Shown here: positions 1 through 7,639 of the stretch, one piece after another
Layout: each line of letters starts with the position of its first letter
How positions within the stretch are numbered: the stretch's first letter is position 1
Origin: Lonsdalea britannica
GTDB taxonomy: Bacteria > Pseudomonadota > Gammaproteobacteria > Enterobacterales > Enterobacteriaceae
Direction of reading: 5' to 3'
DNA length: 17,609 nucleotides
NCBI RefSeq assembly: GCF_946477055.1
Contig: NZ_CAMKXG010000046.1
Location: 1 to 17,609 of the forward strand
Translations under genes and position numbers: made by a program
The notes under the pieces: model-generated
Told to the model about the DNA's origin: nothing
The model's database searches: none
What the model saw: the letters and a program-made list of their open reading frames with translations, nothing else

Positions 1-80
1 AAAAAGGCGTTAACGTTGACGCATCAGGTAGACAAATAGCGGTTAAAACAGCCAAACATCTCCACAAGGCAAATGATTGC

Positions 81-105
81 TCACGCCCAAAAAGCGTGAT
101 TTCGT
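81..105 (+). terminator. possible weak terminator of a gene left of the window
   Basis: TCACGC (81-86) pairs with GCGTGA (94-99) around a 7-base loop. A T-rich tract (TTTCGTT) follows. The stem is only 6 bp and no upstream gene is visible in the window, so the call is tentative. Confidence 0.3.
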
Positions 106-402
106 TATTCGCCTATGATCGAAAAGTCGGTATGACGGTCTCTTTTTCAACGTTACCGAAGCGCCGCCTTTTTATTGAAAGGAAGTAAAGCGACTTATTT
201 ACACCGTCCACGACGGTGACGCCAAAATAACGCTCCTGTTTTATTTTCCACTTAGCAGGATCATATAACCTCTTGGTGAATACACCGGCAGTGACGATAT
301 CCCGCGCCCTCTTTTTCGTCGTCGAAATAAAAAAATCTTTTTAAATCAGCACCGCGCTGAATAAAGAAAAATCCGCTCTACACAAGCCGCTTACGGTGTG
401 AT

Positions 403-424
403 TATACTGTATAAAAAACCAGTT
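403..424 (+). promoter_or_regulatory. LexA (SOS) box overlapping the umuDC -10 region
   Basis: The sequence at 405-424 is TACTGTATAAAAAACCAGTT. Its core, CTGT-N8-CCAG (407-422), matches the LexA consensus CTGT-N8-ACAG with one mismatch and is close to the known E. coli umuDC operator. A plausible -10 hexamer TATACT (403-408) overlaps the left half of the box, so bound LexA would block polymerase. No convincing -35 was found. The box ends 12 bases before the chosen umuD ATG, which argues that SOS induction controls both umuD and umuC. Confidence 0.85.
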
Positions 425-436
425 AAAGAGGCTTTC

Positions 437-865
437 ATGCGTTCATACCGTTTGCTCCTTCCACGGTTGGATTCCCCTAAAATAAGTCTTCCCTTATTCA
501 GCGACCATTGCGCGGCAGGCTTTCCTTCTCCGGCACAGGACTATGTCGAAAAATCGTTGGATTTGAATGAACTGCTGATCAAACACCCCAGCGCGACCTA
601 TTTTGTGCGCGCCAGCGGCGAATCGATGGTGGATGTCGGCATACACGACGGCGATCTGCTGGTCGTTGACCGGTCGCTCAAAGCCTCTCATGGCGATGTG
701 ATCATCGCGGCGGTCGACGGAGAGTTCACGGTGAAGACGCTGGCGCTGAAACCCCGGCTGGCGCTGCTGCCCATGAATCCGGCCTATGCCCCGCTCTACC
801 CCGATCCCAATGCGCTGGAGATCTTCGGCGTCGTGGCGCACATCATTCACAGTCTGCAGAGGTAA
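437..865 (+). CDS. umuD: UmuD, LexA-like self-cleaving subunit of DNA polymerase V
   Basis: UmuD is cleaved with RecA-ssDNA filament help to UmuD', which joins UmuC to form the translesion polymerase Pol V. The 142-residue product has the S24-protease features. The cleavage site is Ala27-Gly28 in CAAGFPSP (Cys-Gly in E. coli). The catalytic Ser63 lies in ASGESM and the catalytic Lys100 in EFTVK. Both are three residues later than E. coli Ser60 and Lys97, so spacing is conserved. An in-frame ATG at 398 exists, but it lies before the -10 and LexA box and cannot be on the transcript. The ATG at 437 is preceded by AAAGAGG at 425-431 and gives nearly the usual length (139 in E. coli). umuC follows after 3 bases. 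Confidence 0.95.
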   Translation: MRSYRLLLPRLDSPKISLPLFSDHCAAGFPSPAQDYVEKSLDLNELLIKHPSATYFVRASGESMVDVGIHDGDLLVVDRSLKASHGDVIIAAVDGEFTVKTLALKPRLALLPMNPAYAPLYPDPNALEIFGVVAHIIHSLQR

Positions 866-868
866 TGT

Positions 869-2137
869 ATGTTTGCGCTGGCCGACGTTAATGCGTTTTA
901 CGCCTCCTGCGAAACCGTGTTTCGCCCTGATCTGAAAGGCAAACCGGTGGTGGTGCTGTCCAATAACGACGGCTGCGTGATCGCACGCAACGCGGAAGCC
1001 AAACGGCTGGGCATTCCGATGGCGATGCCCTACTTCCAGATGCGTCAGCGGCTCCGGGAACAGCAGGTGGCCGTCTTCACCTCGAACTATGCGCTTTACG
1101 CCGATCTCAGCGCCAGGGTCATGACCACGCTCGAAGCGCTGGCGCCGCGCGTCGAGATCTACAGCATCGATGAAGCGTGGATGGACATCACGGGCATTGA
1201 CGTCACCTTATCGTTTGAACAGTTCGGCCGACAGGTCAGAGAAGCCGTCTACGCCACCACGGGCCTGACCGTCGGCGTGGGTATGGCGAAAACGAAAACG
1301 CTGGCCAAGCTGTGCAACCATGCCGCCAAGCGCTACCCCGCGACCGGCGGCATCGTCGCGCTCACACACCCGATTCGACTACAGAAACTGATGTCGCTCA
1401 CCCCCGTGGAAGATGTCTGGGGCGTCGGCAGAAGGACCACGCGCCGACTGCACTCGCTGGGTATCACGACCGCGCTCGATCTGGCACGCTCGCCGACGTC
1501 GTTTATCCGTAAGCACTTCAGCGTGGTGATGGAGCGTACCGTCCGAGAGCTGCGCGGCGAACCCTGCATTGAGTTTGAGGAGGAAACCCCGACGAAAGAG
1601 CACATCGTCTGCAGCCGCTCTTTTGGCGTCCGCATCACCCGTCTGGAGGAGATGCATCAGGCCGTCTGTCGCTATGCGGAACGCGCCGCGGAAAAGCTGC
1701 GCGCGGAGAAACAACTCTGCCGGCAGGTCGCCATCTTCATACGGTCGTCGCCCCACGCGCACAATGAGATCTTCTATGCCAACAGCGCCAGCGAACAGCT
1801 GCTGTCGGGCACGCAAGATACGCGGGATATCGTGGCCGCCGCCGTACGCGGTCTGGAAAGAATCTGGAAGGACGGGCCGCGTTACATGAAAGCCGGTGTC
1901 ATGCTCAACGATTTTTCGCCGCTTCACCGCACCCAGCTGCATCTCTTTGATGACAACCCGCCCCGGCCCAACAGCACGGCGCTGATGAGCGTTATCGATA
2001 AAATTAACCACGAAGGATCGAGTAAGGTCTGGTTCGCCGGTCAGGGCATCTCCCCAACGTGGCAGATGAAAAGAGAGATGCTGTCTCCCGCCTATACGAC
2101 GCGATGGAGTGAGCTGCCCGTCGCCAAAATTGCCTAG
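869..2137 (+). CDS. umuC: UmuC, Y-family catalytic subunit of DNA polymerase V
   Basis: UmuC is the error-prone polymerase that copies past lesions during the SOS response, as a complex with two UmuD'. The 422-residue product equals the E. coli length. The Y-family metal ligands are present: Asp6 in DVNAFYASCE, and Asp101 and Glu102 in SIDEA. Segments such as VVLSNNDGCVIARNAEAK, the TVGVG-AKTKTLAK palm block and the FIRKHF-ERTVRELRGEPC region are typical. A beta-clamp motif QLHLF lies at residues 356-360, and the FAGQGI and QMKR-MLSP-YTTRW C-terminal segments are intact. CAGAGG (857-862) sits 6 bases before the ATG, overlapping the end of umuD, so the pair should be co-transcribed and coupled. 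It converges with ybiV across 24 bases. Confidence 0.97.
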   Translation: MFALADVNAFYASCETVFRPDLKGKPVVVLSNNDGCVIARNAEAKRLGIPMAMPYFQMRQRLREQQVAVFTSNYALYADLSARVMTTLEALAPRVEIYSIDEAWMDITGIDVTLSFEQFGRQVREAVYATTGLTVGVGMAKTKTLAKLCNHAAKRYPATGGIVALTHPIRLQKLMSLTPVEDVWGVGRRTTRRLHSLGITTALDLARSPTSFIRKHFSVVMERTVRELRGEPCIEFEEETPTKEHIVCSRSFGVRITRLEEMHQAVCRYAERAAEKLRAEKQLCRQVAIFIRSSPHAHNEIFYANSASEQLLSGTQDTRDIVAAAVRGLERIWKDGPRYMKAGVMLNDFSPLHRTQLHLFDDNPPRPNSTALMSVIDKINHEGSSKVWFAGQGISPTWQMKREMLSPAYTTRWSELPVAKIA

Positions 2138-2161
2138 ACGGGCCTCTTCACAGGGACGTGA

Positions 2162-2977
2162 TTAGCACTGGTCGAACGGCGCGCTGTGGGTTAATACCCG
2201 TTCGATGACGTTGAGCGCGCCCTCTTCTTGATTGCTTTCGGTATGGTACTTCGCGACTTCGCGGATTTTAGGCTGAGCATTCGCCATCGCCACGCCGAAT
2301 CCCGCCTGCCGTAGCATTTCCTCGTCATTGCCGCTGTCGCCGATCGCCACCACTTCGTCATTTTCGATGTGCCAGCGTTGCTGCAACAGCGCGATCCCGT
2401 GGGCTTTATGGACGCCGGGAATAATCAAATCGACAAAACCGAATCCGCTGGACACCGGTTTGACGATGCCGTCGAGCGCATGTCCGATGTGCTCCATCAA
2501 CGCGGGGATCTGATCGTCCGGCACGCTAAGCGAGAACTTGAAGATCGTGTCCGTCAGACCGTCAAAATCGTCACGCTGTTCAATGCGGTAATAGTGTTTG
2601 GCAATCAGTTGCAGGAAATCGTCGGTGGAAGACGCATAAACATAGGCGCTGTCTTTGCCGCAAACCACGAACTGGATGTAGGGGATCGCGGACAGCACCT
2701 CAATCACCTTGCGCACGTCCGCAGGCGCGAGTTCGCCGCAGAAAATCGGTTGTCCGCCGGTGACCACGTACGCGCCATTTTCGGCCACAAAGGCAATTTC
2801 GTCGCGAATGTCAGGGAAGAAAGAAAGGAGCTGATAGTACTGGTTACCGCTGGCGACGACGAACCGAATGCCGTCTTGTTTTAGCTGCGCGTACTGCCTG
2901 GAAAATCGGGTTTTGTTGAACTGCTTATCGTTATTGAGAAACGTACCGTCCATATCAACTGCAATCATTTTTATCAT
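2162..2977 (-). CDS. ybiV: HAD-superfamily (Cof type) sugar-phosphate phosphatase, YbiV/SupH
   Basis: This is a cytosolic Mg2+-dependent phosphatase; the E. coli family member acts on small sugar phosphates. The 271-residue product has all HAD motifs. The DMDGT nucleophile motif (Asp8, Asp10) is near the N-terminus, motif II is ASGN (Ser43), the likely motif III lysine is Lys191 (HKAHG), and motif IV is GDSGND (Asp214, Asp218). The segment [24 protein letters not shown], the [16 protein letters not shown] block and the EGALNVI ending match YbiV specifically rather than YidA or YigL. Between motifs II and III lies the C2-type cap. The start is the ATG whose complement is at 2975-2977, with a GGGGA-type ribosome site just upstream; the fourth codon is also ATG and could be used. 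It is a stand-alone gene. Confidence 0.92.
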   Translation of the reverse strand: [271 protein letters not shown]

Positions 2978-3299
2978 ACATCACATCCCCGGATAGAAAG
3001 GTATCACTGCGGGTTTAGTGTATACAAAACCCCTCTACACGCAATCGGCGAGAGATGGCGCAAAACCGGCCTCGATGGTCTGCTGAAGGCGCGACAGGCG
3101 CAGTTGAACGGTGAAAAAGCTTTTCAAATCTTTACACCTTGTTAACCAGAAGTCGCCGCGCGCCTTTCCCCTTGAATACCGGGCTTGATGAGGGATTGGC
3201 GGGGGATTTTATGAGGGGAAATCACGGCGTGGGCACTCTCGACATCCGTTAACCTTCTGTTAAATTAAAGTTCAAAACATGGACAGAAGGAGCGCGTGA
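2978..3299. promoter_or_regulatory. divergent intergenic region between ybiV and yghX
   Basis: This 322-base gap separates two divergent genes and must hold both promoters. I could not settle on either one. The palindromic GTATAC near 3021-3026 and the AT-rich stretch around 3250-3275 (two copies of GTTAA) are the likeliest promoter positions. The yghX ribosome site AGAAGGAG (3285-3292) lies 7 bases before its ATG. No small gene or RNA was recognised. Confidence 0.45.
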
Positions 3300-4187
3300 A
3301 TGACCCGTCTTACCGCAAAAGATTTTCCGCCGGAGCTGCTCGAACTTTATGACTACTATGCGCACGGCAAGATCACCAAACGCCAGTTCCTCGAGAAAGC
3401 CGCGAAATACACCGTCGGCGGTCTGACGGCGGTCGCTTTGCTCGGTTTGATGAGCCCCAACTATGCGCTGGCGCAGCAGGTGGAGTTTACCGATCCGACC
3501 ATTTCCCCGTCCTATATCACCTACCCTTCTCCCAACGGTCACGGCAAAGTGCGCGGCTATCTGGTTCTCCCTGCGGGAGCGAAAGGCAAACTGCCGGCCG
3601 TGGTCGTCGCCCATGAAAACCGCGGTCTGAACCCGTATATCGAAGATGTCGCGCGTCGCGTCGCCAAGGCGGGCTTTATCGCGCTGGCGCCGGATGGACT
3701 CAGCTCCGTCGGCGGCTATCCCGGCAACGACGATAAGGGTCGCGAACTCCAACAGCAGGTCGACCCGACCAAGCTGATGAACGACTTCTTCGCCGCCGTG
3801 GAATTCTTACTAGAAGATGAGCGCACCACCGGCAAGGTCGGGATCACCGGATTCTGCTATGGCGGTGGCGTGGCGAATGCCGCCGCCGTGGCCTACCCAG
3901 AGCTGGCGGCGGCCGTGCCTTTTTACGGCCGCCAGCCGAAAGTCGAAGACGTGCCCCGCATCAAGGCACCGCTGCTGATCCACTACGCCGAGCTGGATAC
4001 GCGGATCAACGAGGGCTGGCCCGCCTATGAGGAAGCGCTCAAGGCGAATAACAAAACCTATGAGGGCTACATCTATCCCGGCGTTAATCACGGTTTCCAT
4101 AACGACTCTACGCCGCGTTATGACAAGGCCGCCGCCGATCTGGCCTGGGAGAGAACCCTTACCTGGTTCCGCCGTTATCTAGCCTGA
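3300..4187 (+). CDS. yghX: dienelactone hydrolase family protein, YghX type
   Basis: This is an alpha/beta-hydrolase of the dienelactone hydrolase (carboxymethylenebutenolidase) family; the physiological substrate of YghX is not known. The 295-residue product has a likely Cys-Asp-His triad: Cys186 in GFCYGGG, Asp233 in ELDTR, and His264 in VNHGF. Glu106 in HENRG matches the helper glutamate of the family. Residues 24-59 carry KRQFL followed by a hydrophobic stretch ending in ALAQ. This resembles a twin-arginine export signal, but with Lys-Arg in place of Arg-Arg, so export is possible, not certain. The protein matches E. coli YghX along its length. The ribosome site is AGAAGGAG. The last 13 bases overlap the 3' end of the opposing LysR gene. 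Confidence 0.9.
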   Translation: MTRLTAKDFPPELLELYDYYAHGKITKRQFLEKAAKYTVGGLTAVALLGLMSPNYALAQQVEFTDPTISPSYITYPSPNGHGKVRGYLVLPAGAKGKLPAVVVAHENRGLNPYIEDVARRVAKAGFIALAPDGLSSVGGYPGNDDKGRELQQQVDPTKLMNDFFAAVEFLLEDERTTGKVGITGFCYGGGVANAAAVAYPELAAAVPFYGRQPKVEDVPRIKAPLLIHYAELDTRINEGWPAYEEALKANNKTYEGYIYPGVNHGFHNDSTPRYDKAAADLAWERTLTWFRRYLA

Positions 4188-5149
4188 GTGTTGTCCGTCG
4201 ACGTCGGTAATACGGCGTCGGCGCTTTCTTCCCAACGCATTTGCTCGCTGGCCCTGCTCCCCTCAGTGAACGGATATCCATCCTGAATAATCTCCATCAG
4301 CTCCTGCATGTACGGCGTGGCGGACATCTTGACCATCGCGGGGAAAAAGACCTGCGGCGACGGAAAAACGTCGATGACGTGGCAATGTTGCAGCCGCTCG
4401 CGGTCCACCTCCGATGAGGGCAACAGCGTCGCGGCTTCCAGACCGGATTCCAACCAGTCGAGAATGACGCCGGGCTGAGTCACATGCATCATCACCTCCG
4501 GATCGACGCCGCCCTTGCGAAAGTGATCCAGCAGGCTTTCATAGGTGCCGGGATCGCGCGCCCGATGCAATAACAGCAGCGGCCAGCGGCCCACATCGAG
4601 ATAAGGGAAAGGCCCCTCTGGTTTTTCCGGTAACAGCGCCTTGTTGACGACCGCCACCAGCCGCACCGGGTCAAACGCCAGGCAGGCGAATCCTTTGCAG
4701 TGGTAAGGCTTTTGGATCAGCGCAATATCAATTAAGCCGTCGTTAAGCGACTGTTCGAGATTACTGGAGTCTGAAACGGAAATATTTAATATCACCTCAG
4801 GATTACGGCGATGTAATTCTAAAAACAGCGGTTTGAAATAACATTGAAATAAATGCGACAAGCCAATTTTTAATACTTTGTTTTCTTTATTCGCAATGGC
4901 AATGGTTTCCCGCGAGGTATTTTCAATCAGACGTAATATTTCGCAGGCTTTTTTATAAAGATAAAATCCGGCTTCCGTGGGTTCAATTCTTTTTGCTGTC
5001 CGTACAAAAAGGGAGACGTTTAATTCCTCTTCCAGTTCATGAATACGTTTGCTCAACGGCGGCTGCGCCATATTCAGCTGCCGGGCGGCCTGGCTGATAG
5101 AGCCCTCCTCAACCACCTTACAAAAATACTTAAGTCTTTTCAGATCCAT
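4175..5149 (-). CDS. LysR-type transcriptional regulator, divergent from the decarboxylase genes
   Basis: The 324-residue protein has a LysR winged helix-turn-helix at about residues 15-60 (GSISQAARQLNMAQPPLSKRI, with hydrophobic L-F-R following). A type 2 periplasmic-binding-fold effector domain follows from about residue 90 (VLKIGLSHLF). It lies back to back with the ubiD-type gene, the usual position for a regulator of the neighbouring operon. LysR control of hydroxyarylic acid decarboxylase genes is known from Bacillus bsdA. The inducer is probably an aromatic acid (inference). AAGAGG stands 5 bases before the ATG. Composition is split. Sample 60-base windows within 4741-5040, coding the N-terminal third, are about 33-40% GC, against about 62-63% GC at 4501-4620 in the effector half. 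The 3' end overlaps yghX by 13 bases. Confidence 0.9.
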   Translation of the reverse strand: MDLKRLKYFCKVVEEGSISQAARQLNMAQPPLSKRIHELEEELNVSLFVRTAKRIEPTEAGFYLYKKACEILRLIENTSRETIAIANKENKVLKIGLSHLFQCYFKPLFLELHRRNPEVILNISVSDSSNLEQSLNDGLIDIALIQKPYHCKGFACLAFDPVRLVAVVNKALLPEKPEGPFPYLDVGRWPLLLLHRARDPGTYESLLDHFRKGGVDPEVMMHVTQPGVILDWLESGLEAATLLPSSEVDRERLQHCHVIDVFPSPQVFFPAMVKMSATPYMQELMEIIQDGYPFTEGSRASEQMRWEESADAVLPTSTDNTQAR

Positions 5150-5298
5150 ACCAGCCTCTTCACACGGACAAGCACACCAACAAGGCGATCATAAGCTTCA
5201 GCTTACCATAAATGGAAACGGTCGATTTTGTCCCGATGTCGCAATAATCAGAACCGACAGGCACGGATCGTATTCGAAAATTAATTGTTGCCAATATG

Positions 5299-5318
5299 TT
5301 ATTGTTTATTGATTATTG
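5299..5318 (+). repeat. three tandem TTATTG hexamers at 7-base period
   Basis: TTATTG occurs at 5299-5304, 5306-5311 and 5313-5318, one base apart each time. The first copy also forms the right arm of CAATA-TGT-TATTG (5292-5304). A further CAATAA, the reverse complement, is at 5242-5247. The set lies about 110 bases upstream of the ubiD promoter and is a candidate LysR binding region; the link to LysR is inference. Confidence 0.5.
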
Positions 5319-5431
5319 ATCCTTCCCCGCGTTGCGATAAACATATCTTTGCTCGCTGCTTGAATAAAGAAAACGAATAAATAACGACAGGGTAGATCGC
5401 TTTGATATGAGCGCTACTACTTAAATGGTAT

Positions 5432-5460
5432 TTGTCGGGAGGGTCATGCAGTCATATATT
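5432..5460 (+). promoter_or_regulatory. sigma-70 promoter of the ubiD-ubiX operon
   Basis: TTGTCG (5432-5437, four of six consensus bases) and TATATT (5455-5460, five of six) are separated by exactly 17 bases. Transcription would begin near 5467, leaving a leader of about 36 bases before the ATG at 5503. This placement also rules out the upstream in-frame ATG codons at 5425 and 5446 as starts. Confidence 0.6.
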
Positions 5461-5502
5461 TTTCCTCAGCAAATATATTGCCTTCCCATAAGGAGTGTCG
5501 TT

Positions 5503-6999
5503 ATGTCTAACATGAAAAATAAGCCGGATCATCAGGTACACGATCTGCGCTCCGCACTGGCGTTGTTGAAAACGCTGCCGGGCGAACTGGTGTCCACCGA
5601 CGTTGAAGTCGATCCTCAGGCCGAACTGTCCGGGGTCTATCGCTATGTCGGCGCGGGCGGCACCTGCATGCGGCCAACACGCAAAAACGGCCCGGTGATG
5701 ATCTTCAACAAGATTAAAGGGTTCAACGATATCAGCGTAGCGATCGGCCTGAACGGCTCCCGTAAACGCGTCGGCCACTTCCTTAACTGCGAGCCGGAAC
5801 GTCTGGGACACCTGCTGAAAGACTCGGTCCAGCATCCCATCGCCCCCGTCAGAGTGAACGATAACAACGCGGTGTGTCAGGAAGTGGTCCATCTGGCGAG
5901 CGACGCCGATTTTGACCTGCGCACCCTCCTGCCCGCCCCGACGAACACCGCCGAAGACGCCGGCCCTTACATCACTATGGGACTGTGCTACGCCTCCGAC
6001 CCCGATACCGGCGAATCCGACATTACCATTCACCGCCTCTGCGTACAGAGCCGCGACGAGCTGTCCATGTGGCTGACGCCGGGCCGTCATATCGATGCCT
6101 TCCGCCAGAAAGCGGAAGCGGCGGGCAAACCGCTGCCCATCTCCATCAGCATCGGCGTCGATCCGGCCATTGAAATCGCCGCCTGCTTCGAGCCGCCGAC
6201 AACGCCGCTGGGCTTTGACGAACTGAGCGTCGCTGGTGCGCTGCGCGGCCATGCCGTTGAGCTGGTGAAATGCAAAACCATCAACGAATACGCTATCGGC
6301 CATTCCGAAATCGTCATCGAAGGCGAACTGCTGCCGGATGTGCGTGTCCGTGAAGACCAGAATACCGACACCGGGAAAGCCATGCCGGAATTCCCTGGCT
6401 ACACCGGGGGAGCCAAAGCCTCGCTGCCGGTCATTAAAGTGAAAGCCGTCACCCATCGCCACAATCCAATTTGGCGCACCACCGTCGGTCCCGGCGAAGA
6501 ACACGTCAACATGGCGGGGATTCCTACCGAAGCCAGTATTCTGGACATGGTCAACCGGGCGATGCCAGGCAAGCTGCTGAATGTGTTCGCTCACTCTGCG
6601 GGCGGCGGTAAACTGCTGGCGGTGATGCAGTTCAAGAAATCCTCGCCGGTGGACGAAGGCCGTCAGCGTCAGGCTGCGCTGTTAGCGTTCTCCGCATTTC
6701 CGGAATTGAAGCACGTGATTCTGGTCGACGAAGACGTGGATATCTTCGACAGCGACGATGTGATGTGGGCAATGCAAACCCGCTATCAGGGCGATGTCGA
6801 CACCGTCTTCATCCCCGGCGTACGCTGCCATCCGCTGGATCCGTCGCAGGTGCCCGAATACAGCCCGTCGATTTTGCAGGAAGGCATGTCCTGTAAGACC
6901 ATTTTCGACTGTACCGTGCCGTTCACCCTCAAACCGCACTTCGAGCGTTCGAAGTTCAAAGAGGTCGACGTTAAACGCTTCCTGCCAGACTTCGAATAA
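5503..6999 (+). CDS. UbiD-family hydroxyarylic acid decarboxylase (EcdC/BsdC/LpdC group)
   Basis: This is predicted to remove the carboxylate of a hydroxylated benzoate non-oxidatively, using prenylated FMN. The 498-residue protein closely resembles the E. coli O157 YclC/EcdC 4-hydroxybenzoate and Lactiplantibacillus LpdC gallate decarboxylases. Shared blocks include VDP-AELSGVYRYVGAGGT, DLRTLLPAPTNT-DAGPYIT, GRHI-AF and VDEDVDIFDSDDV-WAM-TR-QGD. Likely catalytic residues are Arg178 (IHRL), Glu273 (VIEGE) and Glu296 (MPEFPGY). The first acid of the classical EGPFGE motif of UbiD and Fdc1 is Gly291 here. I judge it somewhat nearer LpdC from memory; the substrate (gallate, protocatechuate, 4-hydroxybenzoate or vanillate) cannot be read from sequence. 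The start at 5503 follows AAGGAG by 7 bases and matches family length. ubiX follows after 9 bases. The small third subunit (BsdD/LpdD type) is not in the window. Confidence 0.93.
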   Translation: MSNMKNKPDHQVHDLRSALALLKTLPGELVSTDVEVDPQAELSGVYRYVGAGGTCMRPTRKNGPVMIFNKIKGFNDISVAIGLNGSRKRVGHFLNCEPERLGHLLKDSVQHPIAPVRVNDNNAVCQEVVHLASDADFDLRTLLPAPTNTAEDAGPYITMGLCYASDPDTGESDITIHRLCVQSRDELSMWLTPGRHIDAFRQKAEAAGKPLPISISIGVDPAIEIAACFEPPTTPLGFDELSVAGALRGHAVELVKCKTINEYAIGHSEIVIEGELLPDVRVREDQNTDTGKAMPEFPGYTGGAKASLPVIKVKAVTHRHNPIWRTTVGPGEEHVNMAGIPTEASILDMVNRAMPGKLLNVFAHSAGGGKLLAVMQFKKSSPVDEGRQRQAALLAFSAFPELKHVILVDEDVDIFDSDDVMWAMQTRYQGDVDTVFIPGVRCHPLDPSQVPEYSPSILQEGMSCKTIFDCTVPFTLKPHFERSKFKEVDVKRFLPDFE

Positions 7000-7008
7000 G
7001 GGGGGAAG

Positions 7009-7593
7009 ATGACCACCCGACGTATTATCGTAGGCATCAGCGGCGCATCGGGCTTTCAGTACGGCGTTAAAGCGCTTGAGCTGCTGAAAGCACAGGATGT
7101 GGAAGTCCATCTGGTGGTCTCCGCGGGCGCAGAAAAAACCTGCGCCCTGGAAACTGACTACAAGATGGAAGAGGTGATTGCGCTGGCAGATGTGGTACAC
7201 GAGTGTAAAAATCTCGGCGCATCGATTTCCAGCGGCTCGTTCAAGACGCTGGGCATGCTGGTCGCGCCCTGCTCCATGCGATCGCTGGCCGCCATCGCCC
7301 ACTGTCTGACGGATAATCTGCTGACGCGCGCCGCGGACGTCGTGCTCAAAGAGCGCCGCCAGCTGGTGCTGATGGCACGGGAAACGCCCCTGAATCTGGG
7401 GCACCTGCGCAATATGCAGCAGGTGACGGAAATGGGCGGCATTATCTTTCCGCCCGTCCCGGCGCTGTACCAACGCCCGCAGACGCCGGATGACATCATC
7501 ACCCACAGCGTGGGACGCGCGCTCGATTTGTTTGGTCTTGAGGTCAACACATTGCCCCGCTGGGGAGACAATTCAGTCAACACCAGGCCGTAG
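7009..7593 (+). CDS. ubiX: UbiX-type flavin prenyltransferase
   Basis: UbiX joins a dimethylallyl group to FMN to make prenylated FMN, the cofactor of UbiD decarboxylases. The 194-residue protein has the FMN-binding segments GISGASG (9-15), SISSGSF (72-78) and PCSM (87-90). It also has the [10 protein letters not shown] and [14 protein letters not shown] blocks, and Glu141 in EMGG, which probably corresponds to Pseudomonas UbiX Glu140. GGGGGGA (7000-7006) precedes the ATG directly after the ubiD stop, so the two genes are one translation unit. It could be a dedicated paralogue (EcdB/BsdB role) with the ubiquinone-pathway ubiX elsewhere in the genome, but its sequence reads as UbiX proper. The C-terminal tail after RWGDN is variable in the family. 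Confidence 0.93.
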   Translation: MTTRRIIVGISGASGFQYGVKALELLKAQDVEVHLVVSAGAEKTCALETDYKMEEVIALADVVHECKNLGASISSGSFKTLGMLVAPCSMRSLAAIAHCLTDNLLTRAADVVLKERRQLVLMARETPLNLGHLRNMQQVTEMGGIIFPPVPALYQRPQTPDDIITHSVGRALDLFGLEVNTLPRWGDNSVNTRP

Positions 7594-7605
7594 ACGTGCT
7601 ACGGC
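7587..7605 (+). other. intra-operon stem-loop containing the ubiX stop codon
   Basis: GCCGTAG (7587-7593) pairs perfectly with CTACGGC (7599-7605) around the loop ACGTG. The ubiX TAG is the last three bases of the left arm. No T-tract follows (ATAAAACTG), so it is not a classical terminator. It may affect mRNA stability or coupling to the next gene 34 bases on. Confidence 0.45.
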
Positions 7606-7639
7606 ATAAAACTGAAAAAAATAACAAGGATAACGAGAA

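Larger units (their letters stand above)
1..436. other. AT-rich gene-poor leader region upstream of umuD
   Basis: No credible gene is visible here. The only start-to-stop frames are a few to about 18 codons long and have no ribosome binding site. The stretch is AT-rich compared with the coding regions. It holds a near-perfect 16-base palindrome at 7-22 (GCGTTAACGTTGACGC, one non-matching pair), a small stem-loop at 81-99, and the umuDC promoter and LexA box at its right end. Nothing else in it could be assigned. Confidence 0.6.
5150..5502. promoter_or_regulatory. divergent control region between the LysR gene and ubiD
   Basis: This 353-base AT-rich gap separates the regulator and its likely target operon. 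It holds three TTATTG repeats (5299-5318), an overlapping CAATA-N3-TATTG inverted repeat (5292-5304), a good sigma-70 promoter for ubiD (5432-5460) and the ubiD ribosome site AAGGAG (5490-5495). The lysR promoter was not identified. No gene is supported inside; the + strand frame beginning at 5049 is not credible because it starts within lysR and has no ribosome site. Confidence 0.65.

Noticed and set aside
132..188. 18-codon open frame in the leader region
   Set aside because: No ribosome site and too short to support.
398..436. Longer UmuD with 13 extra N-terminal residues
   Set aside because: The extra codons span the -10 hexamer and LexA box, so they would not be in the transcript; 437 has a ribosome site and the expected length.
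5299..5318. CRISPR array or tandem iteron origin
   Set aside because: Only three 6-base units with 1-base spacers, with no Cas, replication or partition gene nearby.
5425..5502. Longer UbiD-type protein starting at 5425
   Set aside because: That start lies upstream of the proposed promoter; the family N-terminus and the AAGGAG site support 5503.
5452..6594. 380-codon open frame on the - strand
   Set aside because: It lies wholly within the strongly supported ubiD-type gene, has no recognisable family pattern and reflects GC-rich codon bias of the + strand gene.
6682..7506. 274-codon open frame on the - strand
   Set aside because: It runs across both ubiD and ubiX in antisense with no motif or ribosome site; it is a compositional shadow.
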